From contig CM065301.1 in assembly GCA_032871835.1 (NCBI GenBank), forward strand, positions 13,967,291 through 14,031,290: 64,000 nt of DNA. Direction: 5' to 3'. Under the pieces are notes generated by a model. That model made no database searches and was not told the DNA's origin. It saw nothing but the letters and a program-made list of their open reading frames with translations. Every line of letters begins with the position of its first letter. Position 1 is the first letter of the stretch. Below are positions 1 to 9,939 of the stretch, in pieces. Made by a program: the position numbers and the translations under genes. Origin of the DNA: Dipteronia dyeriana. Its lineage: Eukaryota; Streptophyta; Magnoliopsida; Sapindales; Sapindaceae.

Positions 1-660
1 ACTGTTATTAAAAAAAATGTCAAATGTAAAAAATAAAGATAATTTTGGAACAATATGGAGTGTTTTTAGAATTTTGTTAAAATATATGTTTTTAGATTGA
101 AGCGTATTTAGAAAATTAGTGTGAAAATATAAAATTAGATCGTAAGAAAAAAAATCTAAAAAACAAGTGAATCCTAACATATTCTTGGATAGATGGAATT
201 GGAGTGAACGTAAATGATAATTTTAAATAAAAAAATGATATTTATTTTAGTGGTTTTTTCTGTACAAACCGATATAACTTATATCAATACGTTGGATGTG
301 GATCACTGGTTATGGAGAAGTTTTGACAACTGCATATACTTTGAATCAAAGTATGTAAATCGAATGGTCCATATCCAGTACACCGATGATGTTATATCAA
401 TACGTACTGACTTAAATTTTTTTGATATTTATTTAATGTCTACTTATAAAAATTTTCCCTCACAACATTGTGTCTGACATTCGTCCAAGATCACCACGTT
501 ATCATCACTCCTTAATTCAAAGTACAGATAGGGAGAAAAACATTAGAGGATATCCATAGTCTTGGCTAGTATATTACCAGCCGAATGACAAAAATTAAAT
601 CAAACCACAACAATGACTTTGTAATATCCATCCAATCCTGCACTGCTCGTACAATGTGAA
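1..660. other. AT-rich 5' flank, no gene supported
   Basis: The sequence is AT-rich and has no recognisable domain. A short open frame at 214-477 encodes 87 residues with a hydrophobic start, but it has no family resemblance that I recognise and no supporting promoter or codon signal. It is probably chance. The last ~150 bases before the germin-like gene are its promoter. Confidence 0.5.
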
Positions 661-696
661 ATAGATTTGTTCCTCCTTCACATGCATCACATTCTC

Positions 697-704
697 TATA
701 AATA
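697..704 (+). promoter_or_regulatory. TATA box of the germin-like gene
   Basis: TATAAATA lies 75 bases upstream of the ATG at 779, which predicts transcription starting around 728-735 and a 5' leader of about 45-50 bases. A CATGCA (RY-type) motif lies at 681-686, just upstream of the TATA box. Whether the RY motif works is inference. Confidence 0.75.
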
Positions 705-778
705 ACACTCTCCATCAAATCCCCAATCACCACACCCATCAACAACATAGAAACACAATATCAATCACTTACTTTGCT

Positions 779-1399
779 ATGGCAACTCAAAAACTCTTCT
801 TCCTTCTCCTATCTTCATTCACCATTATCCAAATGGCATTTGCAGACCCGGACATCACCTCCGATTTTGTTTTACCATCTAATGTAACCGGCTCTCCAGT
901 TGACGGAAACTTCTTCACATTTACCAGCACCCGTGCCCTTGTTAGTGCACAACCACCCCCTAATTTCAAGGTGACCAAAGCAAGCATGGCTGAGTTTCCC
1001 GCCCTAAACGGACAAAGTGTGTCGCTTGCTGTTCTTCAATTCCCTGCAGGCACCACAAACCCACCCCATACCCATCCCCGCTCTGCTGAGCTTCTGTTCC
1101 TCCTCGACGGATCTCTTGAGGTAGGGTTTGTGGACACAACCAACAAGCTTTTCAGTCAGACATTAAAGGCAGGTGACATGTTTGTGTTTCCAAAGGGACT
1201 TGTTCACTTCCAATACAATGCTGATGCACAGAAACCGGCAGTAGCAGTTTCTGCCTTTGGAAGTGCAAATGCAGGAACTGTATCGCTTCCCGTTACTCTA
1301 TTCACCACAAGCATTGATGATATGATCTTGGCTAAAGCTTTCAAGACAGATGTTGCTACCATTCAAGCTCTCAAAGCTGGTCTTGCACCCAAGCCCTGA
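779..1399 (+). CDS. Germin-like protein (cupin), cysteine-free GLP type
   Basis: A complete, intronless ORF of 206 residues, the usual length for germin-like proteins: secreted cell-wall or apoplast cupins that bind Mn and form oligomers. Residues 1-22 form a signal peptide ending ...MAFA. The two germin boxes are intact. Box 1 around residues 97-112 has H-T-H followed by E and G (G/P-x-H-x-H-x(3-4)-E-x(6)-G). Box 2 is GDMFVFPKGLVHFQYN, with the third metal-ligand His. An N-glycosylation sequon (NVT) lies near residue 35. The mature protein has no cysteine, so the N-terminal disulfide of true germins is missing; this resembles the cysteine-poor GLP subgroup (rice GLP9-like). The start follows a TATA box and a short leader. 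Oxalate oxidase or superoxide dismutase activity cannot be read from the sequence. It is the best-supported host gene here. Confidence 0.95.
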   Translation: MATQKLFFLLLSSFTIIQMAFADPDITSDFVLPSNVTGSPVDGNFFTFTSTRALVSAQPPPNFKVTKASMAEFPALNGQSVSLAVLQFPAGTTNPPHTHPRSAELLFLLDGSLEVGFVDTTNKLFSQTLKAGDMFVFPKGLVHFQYNADAQKPAVAVSAFGSANAGTVSLPVTLFTTSIDDMILAKAFKTDVATIQALKAGLAPKP

Positions 1400-1497
1400 G
1401 CACATAATTTATTGATTCCATAACAATCTCATGCAGTTTTACTGTTTAAGTTGTTTTTGTATCTACAAATAACCATTCTTCTTCTTGTTTAAAGTGG

Positions 1498-1503
1498 AAT
1501 AAA
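1498..1503 (+). terminator. Polyadenylation signal of the germin-like gene
   Basis: AATAAA lies about 100 bases after the stop codon, within an A/T-rich run (AATAAAAATAATAAA). Position and sequence suit a plant near-upstream polyadenylation element. Confidence 0.6.
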
Positions 1504-1604
1504 AATAATAAAATCTCATTTTCAGCACAATACTTTTTTTGTCGAAATCGACCTTTGAGACCATCCATATATTTTTAAGTTATAGAATTAGATGATATTA
1601 GATC

Positions 1605-1800
1605 CCACATAATTATAAATAAATAAATAAAGAAAAGAAAAAGAAAGATGAAAAAACTCAGTTAGCTAGTCTTTATGCGGTAAGCTGATACAAAACTGAG
1701 TGGCGTCGACTTGAACCTGCATTTTTACATTAAATTTGTGATATTATCAGGATGAACCAATACCCTTCACCACTAAGCGAACTTCAGCTTGGGACATTTC
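1605..1800 (-). mobile_element. Probable tRNA-derived SINE
   Basis: On the minus strand, an A-box-like segment (CGCTTAGTGGTGAAGG, near 1770-1790) is followed about 75 bases later by a B-box-like GGTTCAAGTCG (near 1705-1715). This is the spacing of an RNA polymerase III promoter in plant SINEs. A T/A-rich tail follows toward 1610. There is no cloverleaf, so it is not a tRNA gene. The edges are approximate and I found no clear target duplication. Confidence 0.4.
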
Positions 1801-2020
1801 AAAACTTCTTAAAATTTTATATTATCATCTTTACTTATATTAAGGAAAAACGATAATGTACGTTCTCTATATATAAATATATATAATTTATTAAATTAAA
1901 ATTAAAATAGCATGTGGCCACTGTTGCCGGTGATGGAAGGTTGATTAAATATCAGGTTAAGCTAAAATGATTATTTCTTAAACAAAAACAACTCTAAATA
2001 TAGGGAGTGGAAATTGTAAG

Positions 2021-2105
2021 AAATGTCACCTTTTTTTTTTTGATGCTTTATACCGATGTCATTGTTTTAATAAGTTAAGTTTAAAATGCACCTATTATGA
2101 TGAAC
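2021..2105 (+). repeat. Left terminal inverted repeat
   Basis: Outer arm of the inverted-repeat element. It includes an 11-base T run at 2031-2041 where the right arm has a mixed sequence, so the arms differ mainly in their outer half. Confidence 0.65.
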
Positions 2106-2414
2106 TACCTAAATTACCCTTAAGTAATCAATTTTTAATTTTTCTTGTACTTCTATCTCCACACTTTGATCACTGAAAGTATTAACTCATCTCTCTCTCT
2201 ACAACAAATTTGTCTGAAAATCGATCTATAATTTATCTGAAATTCAACATATCTCAACACAACAAGGTTTTCTAAGTCTGTAACAATTTATTTATTCCTT
2301 ATGATTTATTGCATGTCTGAGACTTTGAGTAAACATGAAGCTGGTATTGTGAAGTTTGAACCTTTATATTTTGAATCTCCGATCCTTTGTAAGCTCTATC
2401 CAAGTCTTTTTGAA

Positions 2415-2785
2415 GGCTGTCCGAGACATTATTTATAGCGTCCGAGCCATTGTGTAAATTTTCCGAGACTTTGTGTAAAGTCTCCGAGCATTTTTGTAAA
2501 GGCTCCGAGCCTTTTTGTAAAGCTCCGAGCCTTTTTGTAATGGTTCCGAACTTTTTTATAATGACTTCGAGCTTTTTTGTAATGACTTCGAGCTTTTTTG
2601 TAATGGTCGAGCCCGAGCTTTTTTGTAATTGCTCAGCTCAAAGTTTTTTTGTAATGGCTCCAAACGTTTTAATAAAGCCTCCGAGCTTTTTAATAAAGGC
2701 TTCGAGACTTTTACTAAAGACTCCAAGCATTTTACTAAAGACTCTGAGACTTTTATCAAACGCTCCGAGCTCGACCCCCGAATTC
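2415..2785 (+). repeat. 21-bp minisatellite, ~17 degenerate units
   Basis: The word TCCGAG (or TTCGAG, CTCCAA) recurs at about 2420, 2441, 2462, 2483, 2504, 2524, 2545, 2566, 2587 and so on to 2764, every 20-21 bases. The consensus is about TCCGAGCTTTTTTGTAAWGGY. Because 21 is a multiple of three, the array leaves open frames on both strands (2450-2875 plus, 2556-2759 minus) that read as heptad repeats such as K-x-S-E-x-F-C. These frames are a by-product of the repeat and I do not call them genes. Confidence 0.85.
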
Positions 2786-2919
2786 ATCTACGTTTGCGTA
2801 TTGCCACTCCGTTCGAGTTATTGCCTGAGTTTCAATGGGACTTTCTCTCTCTACTTCATAACTCTATCACTGTAAAATGAATGAAATAAATTTGATGTGG
2901 AACAACTATTGGGGGTATT

Positions 2920-3486
2920 TGACGCAACGGGGTATGGCGAAAACAAGAATGATCACTTTGTCGAACCCTGAGGCACACTCAGACTAACCTTGACGCAGCA
3001 ATCGGTAGTTACCCAAGCATGGACCGCCATACAGGGGTCATCATTCCCTAATCTTCGTTAGAAAATGGTGCTCTCGAATCCTCAAAGAGCATGTTGAATC
3101 CACGACAGATAAATGTTCCAAAGGAACGATTTTATTAAAATCAATCAAAGGTTACAAGTTACAATAATTGGAAATAATAAGACTATTTATAATAAACTAA
3201 TCCTAATACGACTCGAATACGACATTTCTTAAAAAAACTAAAACAAGAAAAGATCAAAATTAATCAGAATCTTCTAAGATTCATGACTCCTAACTTGACA
3301 AAAAAAAACAAAGATCAAATCTTACCCAAAAGTTAAGTTTGATTTATTTCCAAAACCTAAATTTAATTACTAATCAAACTAAAATAAATAAACTTACTAA
3401 ACAATGAAAGACCCAAATTAACAAAATCAGAAAATAAAGAAATTGTTCAACATGGGCGGCGGTTCCTTCATCTTTGTCCTACATCA
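2920..3486 (-). repeat. 3' LTR of the small retrotransposon
   Basis: Direct copy of 4898-5465. On the minus strand it begins TGATGTAGGAC and ends ..TGCGTCA. Confidence 0.9.
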
Positions 3487-3499
3487 GTCACCCCTTCTT
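3487..3499 (-). promoter_or_regulatory. Polypurine tract
   Basis: The minus strand reads AAGAAGGGGTGAC immediately before the 3' LTR, the expected position of the plus-strand DNA primer. Confidence 0.7.
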
Positions 3500-3869
3500 A
3501 AAAAGAACGCGTCCTCGAGTTCGGTTGAAACACGCGGAAAGACAGGTAAACAAAGAAGAACCCATATTTGTCTTGTGGGAGTGGTAAACGCCAACCGAAA
3601 AATCTCTACATAGTTCATCCCAAATCCACAATGGCACCACAACAATCATCCAACGAAATGCAGAAGATGTCCAAACCATTCGCCAGTGGCGATGCCTATT
3701 GGTTGCGGCTTGGACCGCTGGCACCTGTAGAGGTTTGGACGATAGCGATTCCTCGTTGCTAGCTCTTTCCATCCCACATAGTATTCTCCTCCTTTTAAAA
3801 TAAACTCGTCATCGAGTTTGGCATGGTTTTATTTGGATGGATAATACTTTAAATGTATCATCTTGTCAA

Positions 3870-4470
3870 TCACTGGCTTGAACAGATATACTTCAGATGG
3901 CAAGAACAATGTTGGATCTTCAAAATCCAAATAAAAAAAATAATCTTCAAATTACCCCAATAAAAATTGTGTGGATTTTCAAATAAGTTATCACCCTTGG
4001 AAACATTATCAATAGAAATTGATTTAGCTTCCAGTTTTGCTTCAACCACATCTAAAGTGCAATCAATATCAATGGTTGGATCGCAGTATTCAACTTCTAA
4101 AATCCAAGGCTCATCTTCAATTACTTCGACCATTTTCACTGTATACTAAATGTCTTCAACTGTATCTTCTACATGACAAAAATCTTCAAAATAATCAATT
4201 GGAAGATATTCCTCCCGCATTACATGTTTCATCATAGACCATGATTGGATCTTATCCATTCCAAATCTTTTCCGATCCTTTTGAAAGTCTTCCCACCAAA
4301 TTAATGCACCTTTTTTCAAATAAATTTCTATAAGTAAAACTTTCAGACTATCTTCAGTTTTCTGATATGCAAAATATTTTTCAACTTCTTTCAACCAATT
4401 AATAAATTCTTCATTTTTCATATGTCCATAAAAAAATCGAAGTCTTGCTTGATAATCATTATAGCTCGAA
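3870..4470 (-). pseudogene. Retrotransposon gag fragment (Ty3/gypsy type)
   Basis: The minus-strand frame from about 4470 down contains a plant Ty3 gag core: F-x-x-WLKEVEKYFAYQ, then LKKGALIWWEDFQKDRKRFG, then IQSWSMMKHVMREEYLP. This is the Retrotrans_gag type region that packages element RNA. One in-frame stop at 4146-4148 interrupts it. The same frame then continues to 3870 as an acidic stretch with no recognised domain. There is no zinc knuckle and no downstream pol. The ORF at 3488-3772 on the same strand runs to the polypurine tract and may be its degraded tail. Confidence 0.75.
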
Positions 4471-4883
4471 ACATAATTATTGGAACCAAGAGAACCATTG
4501 AAACCTATTGAGAACCGAAATCAGAGTCTGAAAAAAAAAGGTACCAAAATTTAAACCCTGAGAGCTGATTAAAAAAAATTAATTCACTTGCAGCTTCAGG
4601 TGTGTGTGATTGTGGACACAATCTGAAATATCTGGAACTCGTGAGACTGATCTGTAAATTGTAACAATGTTGGGTTGATCCACTATTTCTGTTATCTCTG
4701 AGACTGATTGTTAATTCTAGGAATTATCACCCAAACACTTTCATTCTTTTTTTTTTCAATTTCGTTTCTCTATTTTTTTATCTTTCTTTTATTAGGGGAT
4801 ATGGAGGGTGAATATATGGTGTTTAGGAAGGTAGTTGGTCGTGGTCCGTGGACATTGAGCCTAGCACAGAGGTAGACTCGGTC

Positions 4884-4895
4884 GCTCTGATACCA
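4884..4895 (-). promoter_or_regulatory. Primer binding site (tRNA-iMet)
   Basis: The minus strand reads TGGTATCAGAGC, two bases inside the 5' LTR (4898-5465). This matches the initiator-Met tRNA primer site used by many plant LTR elements and fixes the orientation as minus. Confidence 0.9.
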
Positions 4896-4897
4896 AT

Positions 4898-5465
4898 TGA
4901 CGTAGCGGGGTATGGTGAAAATAAGAATGATCACTTTGTCGAACCCTAAATCACACTCAGACGAATCTTGACGTAGCGACCGGTAGTTACCCAAGCATGG
5001 ACCGCCATGCAGAGGCCATCATTCCCTAGTCTTCGTTAGAAAATGGTGCTCTCGAATCCTCAAAGAGCATGTCAAATCCACGACAGATAAATGTTTCAAA
5101 GGAACGATTTTATTAAAATCAATCAAAGGTTAAAAGTTACAATAATTGGAAATAATAAGACTATTTATAATAAACTAATCCTAATACGACTCGAATACGA
5201 CATTCCTTAAAAAAAAACTAAAACAAGAAAAGATTAAAATTAATTAGAATCTTCTAAGATTCATGACTCCTAACTTGACAAAAAAAACAAAGATCAAATC
5301 TTACCCAAAAGGTAAGTTTGATTTATTTCCAAAACCTAAATTTAATTACTAATCAAACTAAAATAAATAAAATTACTAAACAAGAAAAGACCCAAATTAA
5401 CAAAATAAGAAAATAAAGAAATTGTTCGACATGGGCCGCGGTTCCTTCATCTTTGTCATACATCA
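4898..5465 (-). repeat. 5' LTR of the small retrotransposon
   Basis: Direct copy of 2920-3486, adjacent to the primer binding site on its inner side and to target duplication GTATT on its outer side. Confidence 0.9.
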
Positions 5466-5474
5466 GTATTTTTA

Positions 5475-5559
5475 TCTGTTCATCATAATAGGTGTCCTTT
5501 AAACTTAAGTTATTAAAACAGTGATAATGTTGAAATGCCACCTCCAAAAAGTGTCATTT
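5475..5559 (-). repeat. Right terminal inverted repeat
   Basis: The reverse complement matches 2021-2105. It begins only 10 bases after the right LTR of the nested retrotransposon, so the retroelement landed almost next to the inner edge of this arm. Confidence 0.65.
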
Positions 5560-5920
5560 AATTGTTGAACTCATATAGGGATAGTTAGGTATTACTATAG
5601 CTTACAAAATAATCATTGTTAGTAGTACATTTGTAAAAAAAAAAAAAAACAATATGCTATGAAGATTACGTAAATTTGGGGTTTTTTAGGGAGGGTGAGG
5701 ACTCGAACCCATAATCTCATGGTACATGTGTGTGAAAGGCTTATTACAAAACTATCATCATCTTATTTGTATTTTCAAAAATATATATTGTGGGGCTGAA
5801 AAGTAGCGTATAATCTTTTGGTAACTTTATTGCGAGAATTTTGTAACTATGCATAATGTCTAGTTTAGACATGATATTGAGTACATTTTATTTCGCCCGC
5901 CTTAAGAAGCTATTTTCGAT

Positions 5921-6215
5921 CTCGTTTAGTTGAGCTTTCTACTGTCTCAAAAGGTCTACAAACGTCTATTTAAATTTTTTTGAGTTGTTTGGTTAGGATT
6001 TTAAAATTGTCTATTTTAAATTGAGTAGAGGCTAATAGAGTTTAAACCTCTACTAGGTAAAAGCTCATGGGAAGGTGTTTCTCTAAATAATTTTTTTAAA
6101 AGGTCTACTAACCAAACAACTATAATTCTTTTTAGAAAAAAAAAACTTTATTTCTAATAGATCTACTACAAGTAATTTTTTTACCAATAGAGGTAAAAAG
6201 TCTAATCAAACAAGT
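5921..6215. mobile_element. Fold-back / MITE-like element with nested inverted repeats
   Basis: Three roughly concentric inverted repeats are visible. The outer arms are about 5921-5940 (CTCGTTTAGTTGAGCTTTCT) and 6196-6215. The middle arms are perfect: GTTGTTTGGTTAG at 5984-5996 and CTAACCAAACAAC at 6108-6120. The inner arms are GTAGAGG 6025-6031 and CCTCTAC 6047-6053. The segment is non-coding, about 295 bp, and would fold into a long hairpin, as many plant MITEs do. Confidence 0.6.
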
Positions 6216-6279
6216 TCTTACCAATGAAAATGTGTTGATTCTTAAACGTTCTCGAAATGCACCCGAATTTCATTTTTAG

Positions 6280-7140
6280 ATAAAATAGATCACTAGTTAT
6301 ATGCAAAGCATTTGTACAAATATAGATCATTGGTGCTAGTTATATGCATAACGCATGAGTAAAATAGAATTTTGTATAAAATATGCATATCGCAAAAACT
6401 CTTACTGATATTGTCGGTGAAGAAAGTGTGATCATTTTTCTACGTTATTAGAATACTCCAAAATTTTGATTGTTAGATACTGTAGAATGGAACATTTTTT
6501 ACTACTAATTTTATGTGAAACATTTGTGTATAAAATGACATTTTGCATAAAAATATGCGCCTCGTGAAACTCTTGATGATTATGCTAGTGGTGAGTCGAT
6601 TTTTCTATGTTGTTATAACCCTCTAAAATTTGATGTATAAATAGAATATAGTTTTTTTGTTGTTTTAAAAAGTACAAAATTTCATTTAAATATGCTCCTA
6701 GGAAAACTCTTACCAATGTTGCAGTGAAGAAAGTGTAGCAATTTTTCTACGTTTTCATAATGATATGAAATGTTACTGTTAGAAGGAAACATTTTAATAT
6801 TTCCATGGGAATGTTGGTGTCGAATAGCATTTTGTATAGAAATATGCACCTTGTGAAACTCTTGCCGATTTAGCAATTGATGAAATTGTGTAAATATTTT
6901 TTTTACGTTTCTTAGGATGCATGCTCTAAAATTTAATTGATAAATAGAATAAAGCATTGCACTATTTCAATATCATACAATTGTATGCATAAAGTTTTCA
7001 TAAAATACAATTTGAATAGAAATATTGGCCAAGCAAAACTTTTGTTGATTTCATTTGATTGTGTTGAACTCATAAAAGTGAATCGATTTTCTAGCGAAAC
7101 ATTTGTGTACATGTGGATCGTGAAATTGTTGCCGATTTAG
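6280..7140 (+). repeat. Degenerate tandem array, ~140-180 bp period
   Basis: A composite phrase (..TTTGTATAAAAATATGC.CC.CGTGAAACTCTTG..GATT..., then GTGAAGAAAGTG, then TTTTTCTACGTT, then CTAAAATTTGATTG.TAAATAGAAT) recurs near 6382, 6553, 6691, 6842 and 7021. The copies are strongly diverged and spaced about 138-179 bases. Small frames inside (6682-6957 minus, 6937-7140 plus) are incidental. It resembles an old satellite-like or element-internal repeat; I cannot assign a family. Confidence 0.6.
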
Positions 7141-7730
7141 CCACTGGCCCACGGTTGAAAAGTATTGAAGTTTTACATGTTTTTTTTTTATTATTATTAT
7201 ATAGAAATAGCCGTTTTTAAAATGATTTAATGATTTACAGTACCACTCCACAACTTTTCTTTTTGAGCCATTTAAGTATTGTTTAGACAAAAATACTTTA
7301 AATACTATGTTTAACCTTTCTATCTATAAGAAAATTAGTATTTTTAAACTTCATAATTACTGTATTTTTTTTTTCATCTAAGTTGATTTATATGAAACTA
7401 GGTTAGGTTTCTTTTCTACATTATTTTCTTCTCAAATACAATTGTCTAAGTTGTGTTAACACTTTTTCCTAAATCACTCTATTGATTATCTTTTCTACAC
7501 CTACTTGTTATTTCAATTCTTTTATATCAACTTTCATTATTTATTTTTCAAATATAATCATTGTACATTATTTGTAGATTATCTTTGTAGAGAGCTTGTC
7601 ATAGTGCCTTCAAAAACTTAACTATAAATCCCAGATTTTTCTAATTTCTGCATCCATCAACTAATTCTATGAAATCCTCACAAACCCAAATACTCATCCT
7701 CCAAATCCATAATTTAATTCAATATTTATT
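7141..7730. other. AT-rich intergenic sequence
   Basis: No coding region, repeat or element end recognised. The CACTA terminus begins directly after it. Confidence 0.5.
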
Positions 7731-7866
7731 CACTACAAGAAAAAAGTAAATTTTACCGCACATACTTTGCTGTGGATGGCCAAGTGTGGCAAATATTAAA
7801 TAAAGAACACTGAAAAGAAACTTGTCATAAAAAAAATGTGTGTACCACGAATGGCAAAGTGTGGCA
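7731..7866 (+). repeat. CACTA terminus and subterminal repeats
   Basis: The terminal CACTACAAGAAAA is followed by two copies of GGC(C/A)AAGTGTGGCA at 7778-7791 and 7853-7866. Short repeated motifs near the end are where CACTA transposases bind. Confidence 0.7.
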
Positions 7867-8999
7867 CATATAACACATGTTTGCAACAGGTATTGACCAT
7901 GGATCTGCGGTAATTAGAAAAAAAAACTCACTTTCACGATTTCACCTAAACCCTAATTTTTCTCACCCAAACTCTCTCACTTTCCTCCTCCGGCTCTCGC
8001 TCATCTCATGCGCTTGTCTTTGGTGCTTATCTCTATCACTCATCTCCATCGCCTATCTACTAGCATCGTCTTCATTTTCTTCAGCGAACTCACTTTGTCT
8101 TCGCTGATGTCGACCGCCTTACACGTTTCGACTCAACTTTTAGCTAGTAGGTATTACTAAATTTTTATCATACCTGCGAATCTTTTGTTATTTTTTATGG
8201 ATAAATCTTATTAATTGTGTTTACCTGCAAATCTTGTATCATTTTATCATAAAAAACTTATCTCCAAACACTGTGTTTCTGTTCAAGCTAAACCGAAAAT
8301 GTGTTTTGATTGTGTTCTTATTGTTAAACTTTGTTCTCTCGTTAGATAATGTGAGGGTGGGGTACTTCTGGACAGAATATTAGGGTCTAACATCTAAATA
8401 AGGTATTTTTTGAATTTTAATATGTCTACGCTGGATAAGTCATGTTTAATTAACTATAGATTGATTTTTAATAGATACTTGCACTTAAGTGTTCAATTTC
8501 CATATGTTTCATTGTATTGGTGAGGAATAAAGATTGATATATTGTTGTATGACCCACTCTCTTGTTGGGGAAGTGTGATTGGTCAACAGAATAAGCAAAG
8601 AAGCAAAGCGATTCATGCTACATGATTGAAGAGACAGCGTTTAAAAGCGCTGTGAAGGCCAAAGAAGACCGTTATGGCTAGTGCCATGCCTTCCACAGTG
8701 GTTGGCATAGTGGTCTACCCATTATTGACCAGCGCTGTGAATTATGACAGCTGTAGGACATCGGTCAGTCTCCACTGAAACACAATGTGTATTGTGCATT
8801 TGCGCTAAGAATTATGACAACGATTTCAACAGCGGTTCAATTCTAGTAGATCATGTTGTGGGGAATGTTGTGACTTTAACAACGGTAGTGACAGCGGTCT
8901 TACGAATTCAAGCAAAAAAGAAAATCTTTCGCTGAAAGGATATAGACTTCCAATTAGGATTTGACCAACTCTAGTGCGCCTATATAAATACCACTATTA
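7867..8999. other. CACTA 5' region, non-coding
   Basis: Holds a leader-like stretch (7920-8110) whose short open frame (7877-8107) has no recognised domain. At 8630-8900 many short phrases such as AGCGCTGTGAA, CAGCGGT and CCGTTATGGC are scattered, as in the subterminal regions of some plant CACTA elements. No gene supported. Confidence 0.45.
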
Positions 9000-9269
9000 T
9001 GTAAATTCTAATATGTGTGAAAAAAAAAGTTATTGGAGAAGGAGTGCTACTATAGAGAGTCTGAAAGAGAGACAGAGAGATTGTAACCAAATCTAAAAGT
9101 AGTAGATTGAGTGAGGTGCACTCCATAGATATAGGTAAATTGTTGAACCATGTAAAATCTTTAGTGTCATCTTTTTCTTCTTATTATTTTTCATATTATT
9201 CGTTTGTGAGGTTGGATTTGTGTGTGTGCGACTTTTCTTGCAACATCTATCTTGCACATATTTGACATT
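9000..9269 (+). repeat. Possible copia LTR relic
   Basis: The run from ..GATTGAGTGAGGTGCACTCC.. through ..TTGAACCATGTAAAATCTT.. to a T-rich stretch resembles the R/U5 portion of plant Ty1/copia LTRs. There is no second copy or primer site, so this is a weak call from pattern memory. Confidence 0.3.
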
Positions 9270-9446
9270 TTTGGTGTGCTCTGTTTTTTGTTTTATTTTG
9301 TTATGTTGTGGTGGGTTCTCGTCTGTGTGGACCTGTTTGTTTTAGGGGAGTTGTTGTTCGGTTTGTTGTGTTAGGTTTCTGTTGTCTGTGTTTTGTTGCC
9401 ATTGGCTTTCTCCTTTAATAAAGTTTAACTATTTAAAAAAAAAAAA
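9270..9446 (+). mobile_element. 5'-truncated LINE or processed transcript with poly(A) tail
   Basis: A G/T-rich stretch ends with AATAAA (9416-9421) followed by a run of twelve or more A, as in plant LINE 3' ends. ATATTTGACATT (9258-9269) and ATATTCGGCATT (starting 9446) flank it and match at 10 of 12 positions, a plausible decayed target duplication. No coding sequence remains. Confidence 0.45.
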
Positions 9447-9939
9447 TATTCGGCATTGATCATGTCTCTTTTGCTTGTTTTGATTTTACTCTCTTTTACC
9501 CTTGACTCAAAGTCAATGCACTCAAATTGAGTCAATTATGTGTTTGTTTTTATCGCCCAAGAAATGTAAAACATGAGTACATAATGTGTTTTTCCTTTAA
9601 ATATAGTTGCCATTGATACATAATGAAAAGTGATTATTTTGTTATGTAATTTGTGCCCAAAATTGATCACTAGTAATATATAACAACTGTTAGAAGTTGA
9701 TGACAAAATAGAGAAATATTAGAATAATTTGAGTTCTTTTAAGCTAAAAAATTGTAGAATTTAATGGCTTGATGGAAATGGTTATCTGAATGAAAGGATG
9801 AGAAAAGGGTAGTGATTTATGTGACAAGAAACAGTCAAGCTTATTAAAATTTGCTTCAAAAGAATTAATTGCAAGTTCCCTTATTGGAAGGCAGAGTCTA
9901 TAGAATGTGAAACCTCTTTTAGTGAGTCACCAATCTCAA

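Larger units (their letters stand above)
2920..5465 (-). mobile_element. Small non-autonomous LTR retrotransposon, gag only, full-length with TSD
   Basis: Two direct repeats of ~567 bp (2920-3486, 4898-5465) start TG and end CA on either strand and differ at only a few percent of sites. The flanking five bases are GTATT on both sides (2915-2919, 5466-5470), a perfect target-site duplication. On the minus strand the 5' LTR is followed after two bases by TGGTATCAGAGC, complementary to the 3' end of initiator tRNA-Met. A purine tract precedes the 3' LTR. The 1.4-kb interior holds only gag-like sequence and no protease, RT or integrase, so movement would need a helper element. Confidence 0.92.
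2021..5559. mobile_element. DNA transposon with long terminal inverted repeats (Mutator-like, non-autonomous)
   Basis: Positions 2021-2105 and the reverse complement of 5475-5559 align over their whole length. They share a near-identical inner block of about 43 bases (TGTTTTAATAA..TTAAGTTTAAA...CACCTATTATGATGAAC) and a more diverged outer block starting AAATG.CAC. Long inverted repeats of this kind are typical of Mutator-like elements. Flanking AATTGTAAG (2012-2020) and AATTGTTGA (5560-5568) could be a decayed 9-bp target duplication, with 6 of 9 bases matching. No transposase is visible. Without the LTR element inserted at 2920-5465 it is only about 1 kb, mostly minisatellite. Confidence 0.65.

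Noticed and set aside
2450..2875. Repetitive 141-residue protein
   Set aside because: The frame is produced by the 21-bp minisatellite and is open on both strands.
5695..5760. tRNA gene or SINE suggested by GGTTCGAGTCC (B box) on the minus strand
   Set aside because: No A box at the right distance, and no acceptor stem or cloverleaf can be formed; probably a tRNA-derived scrap at best.
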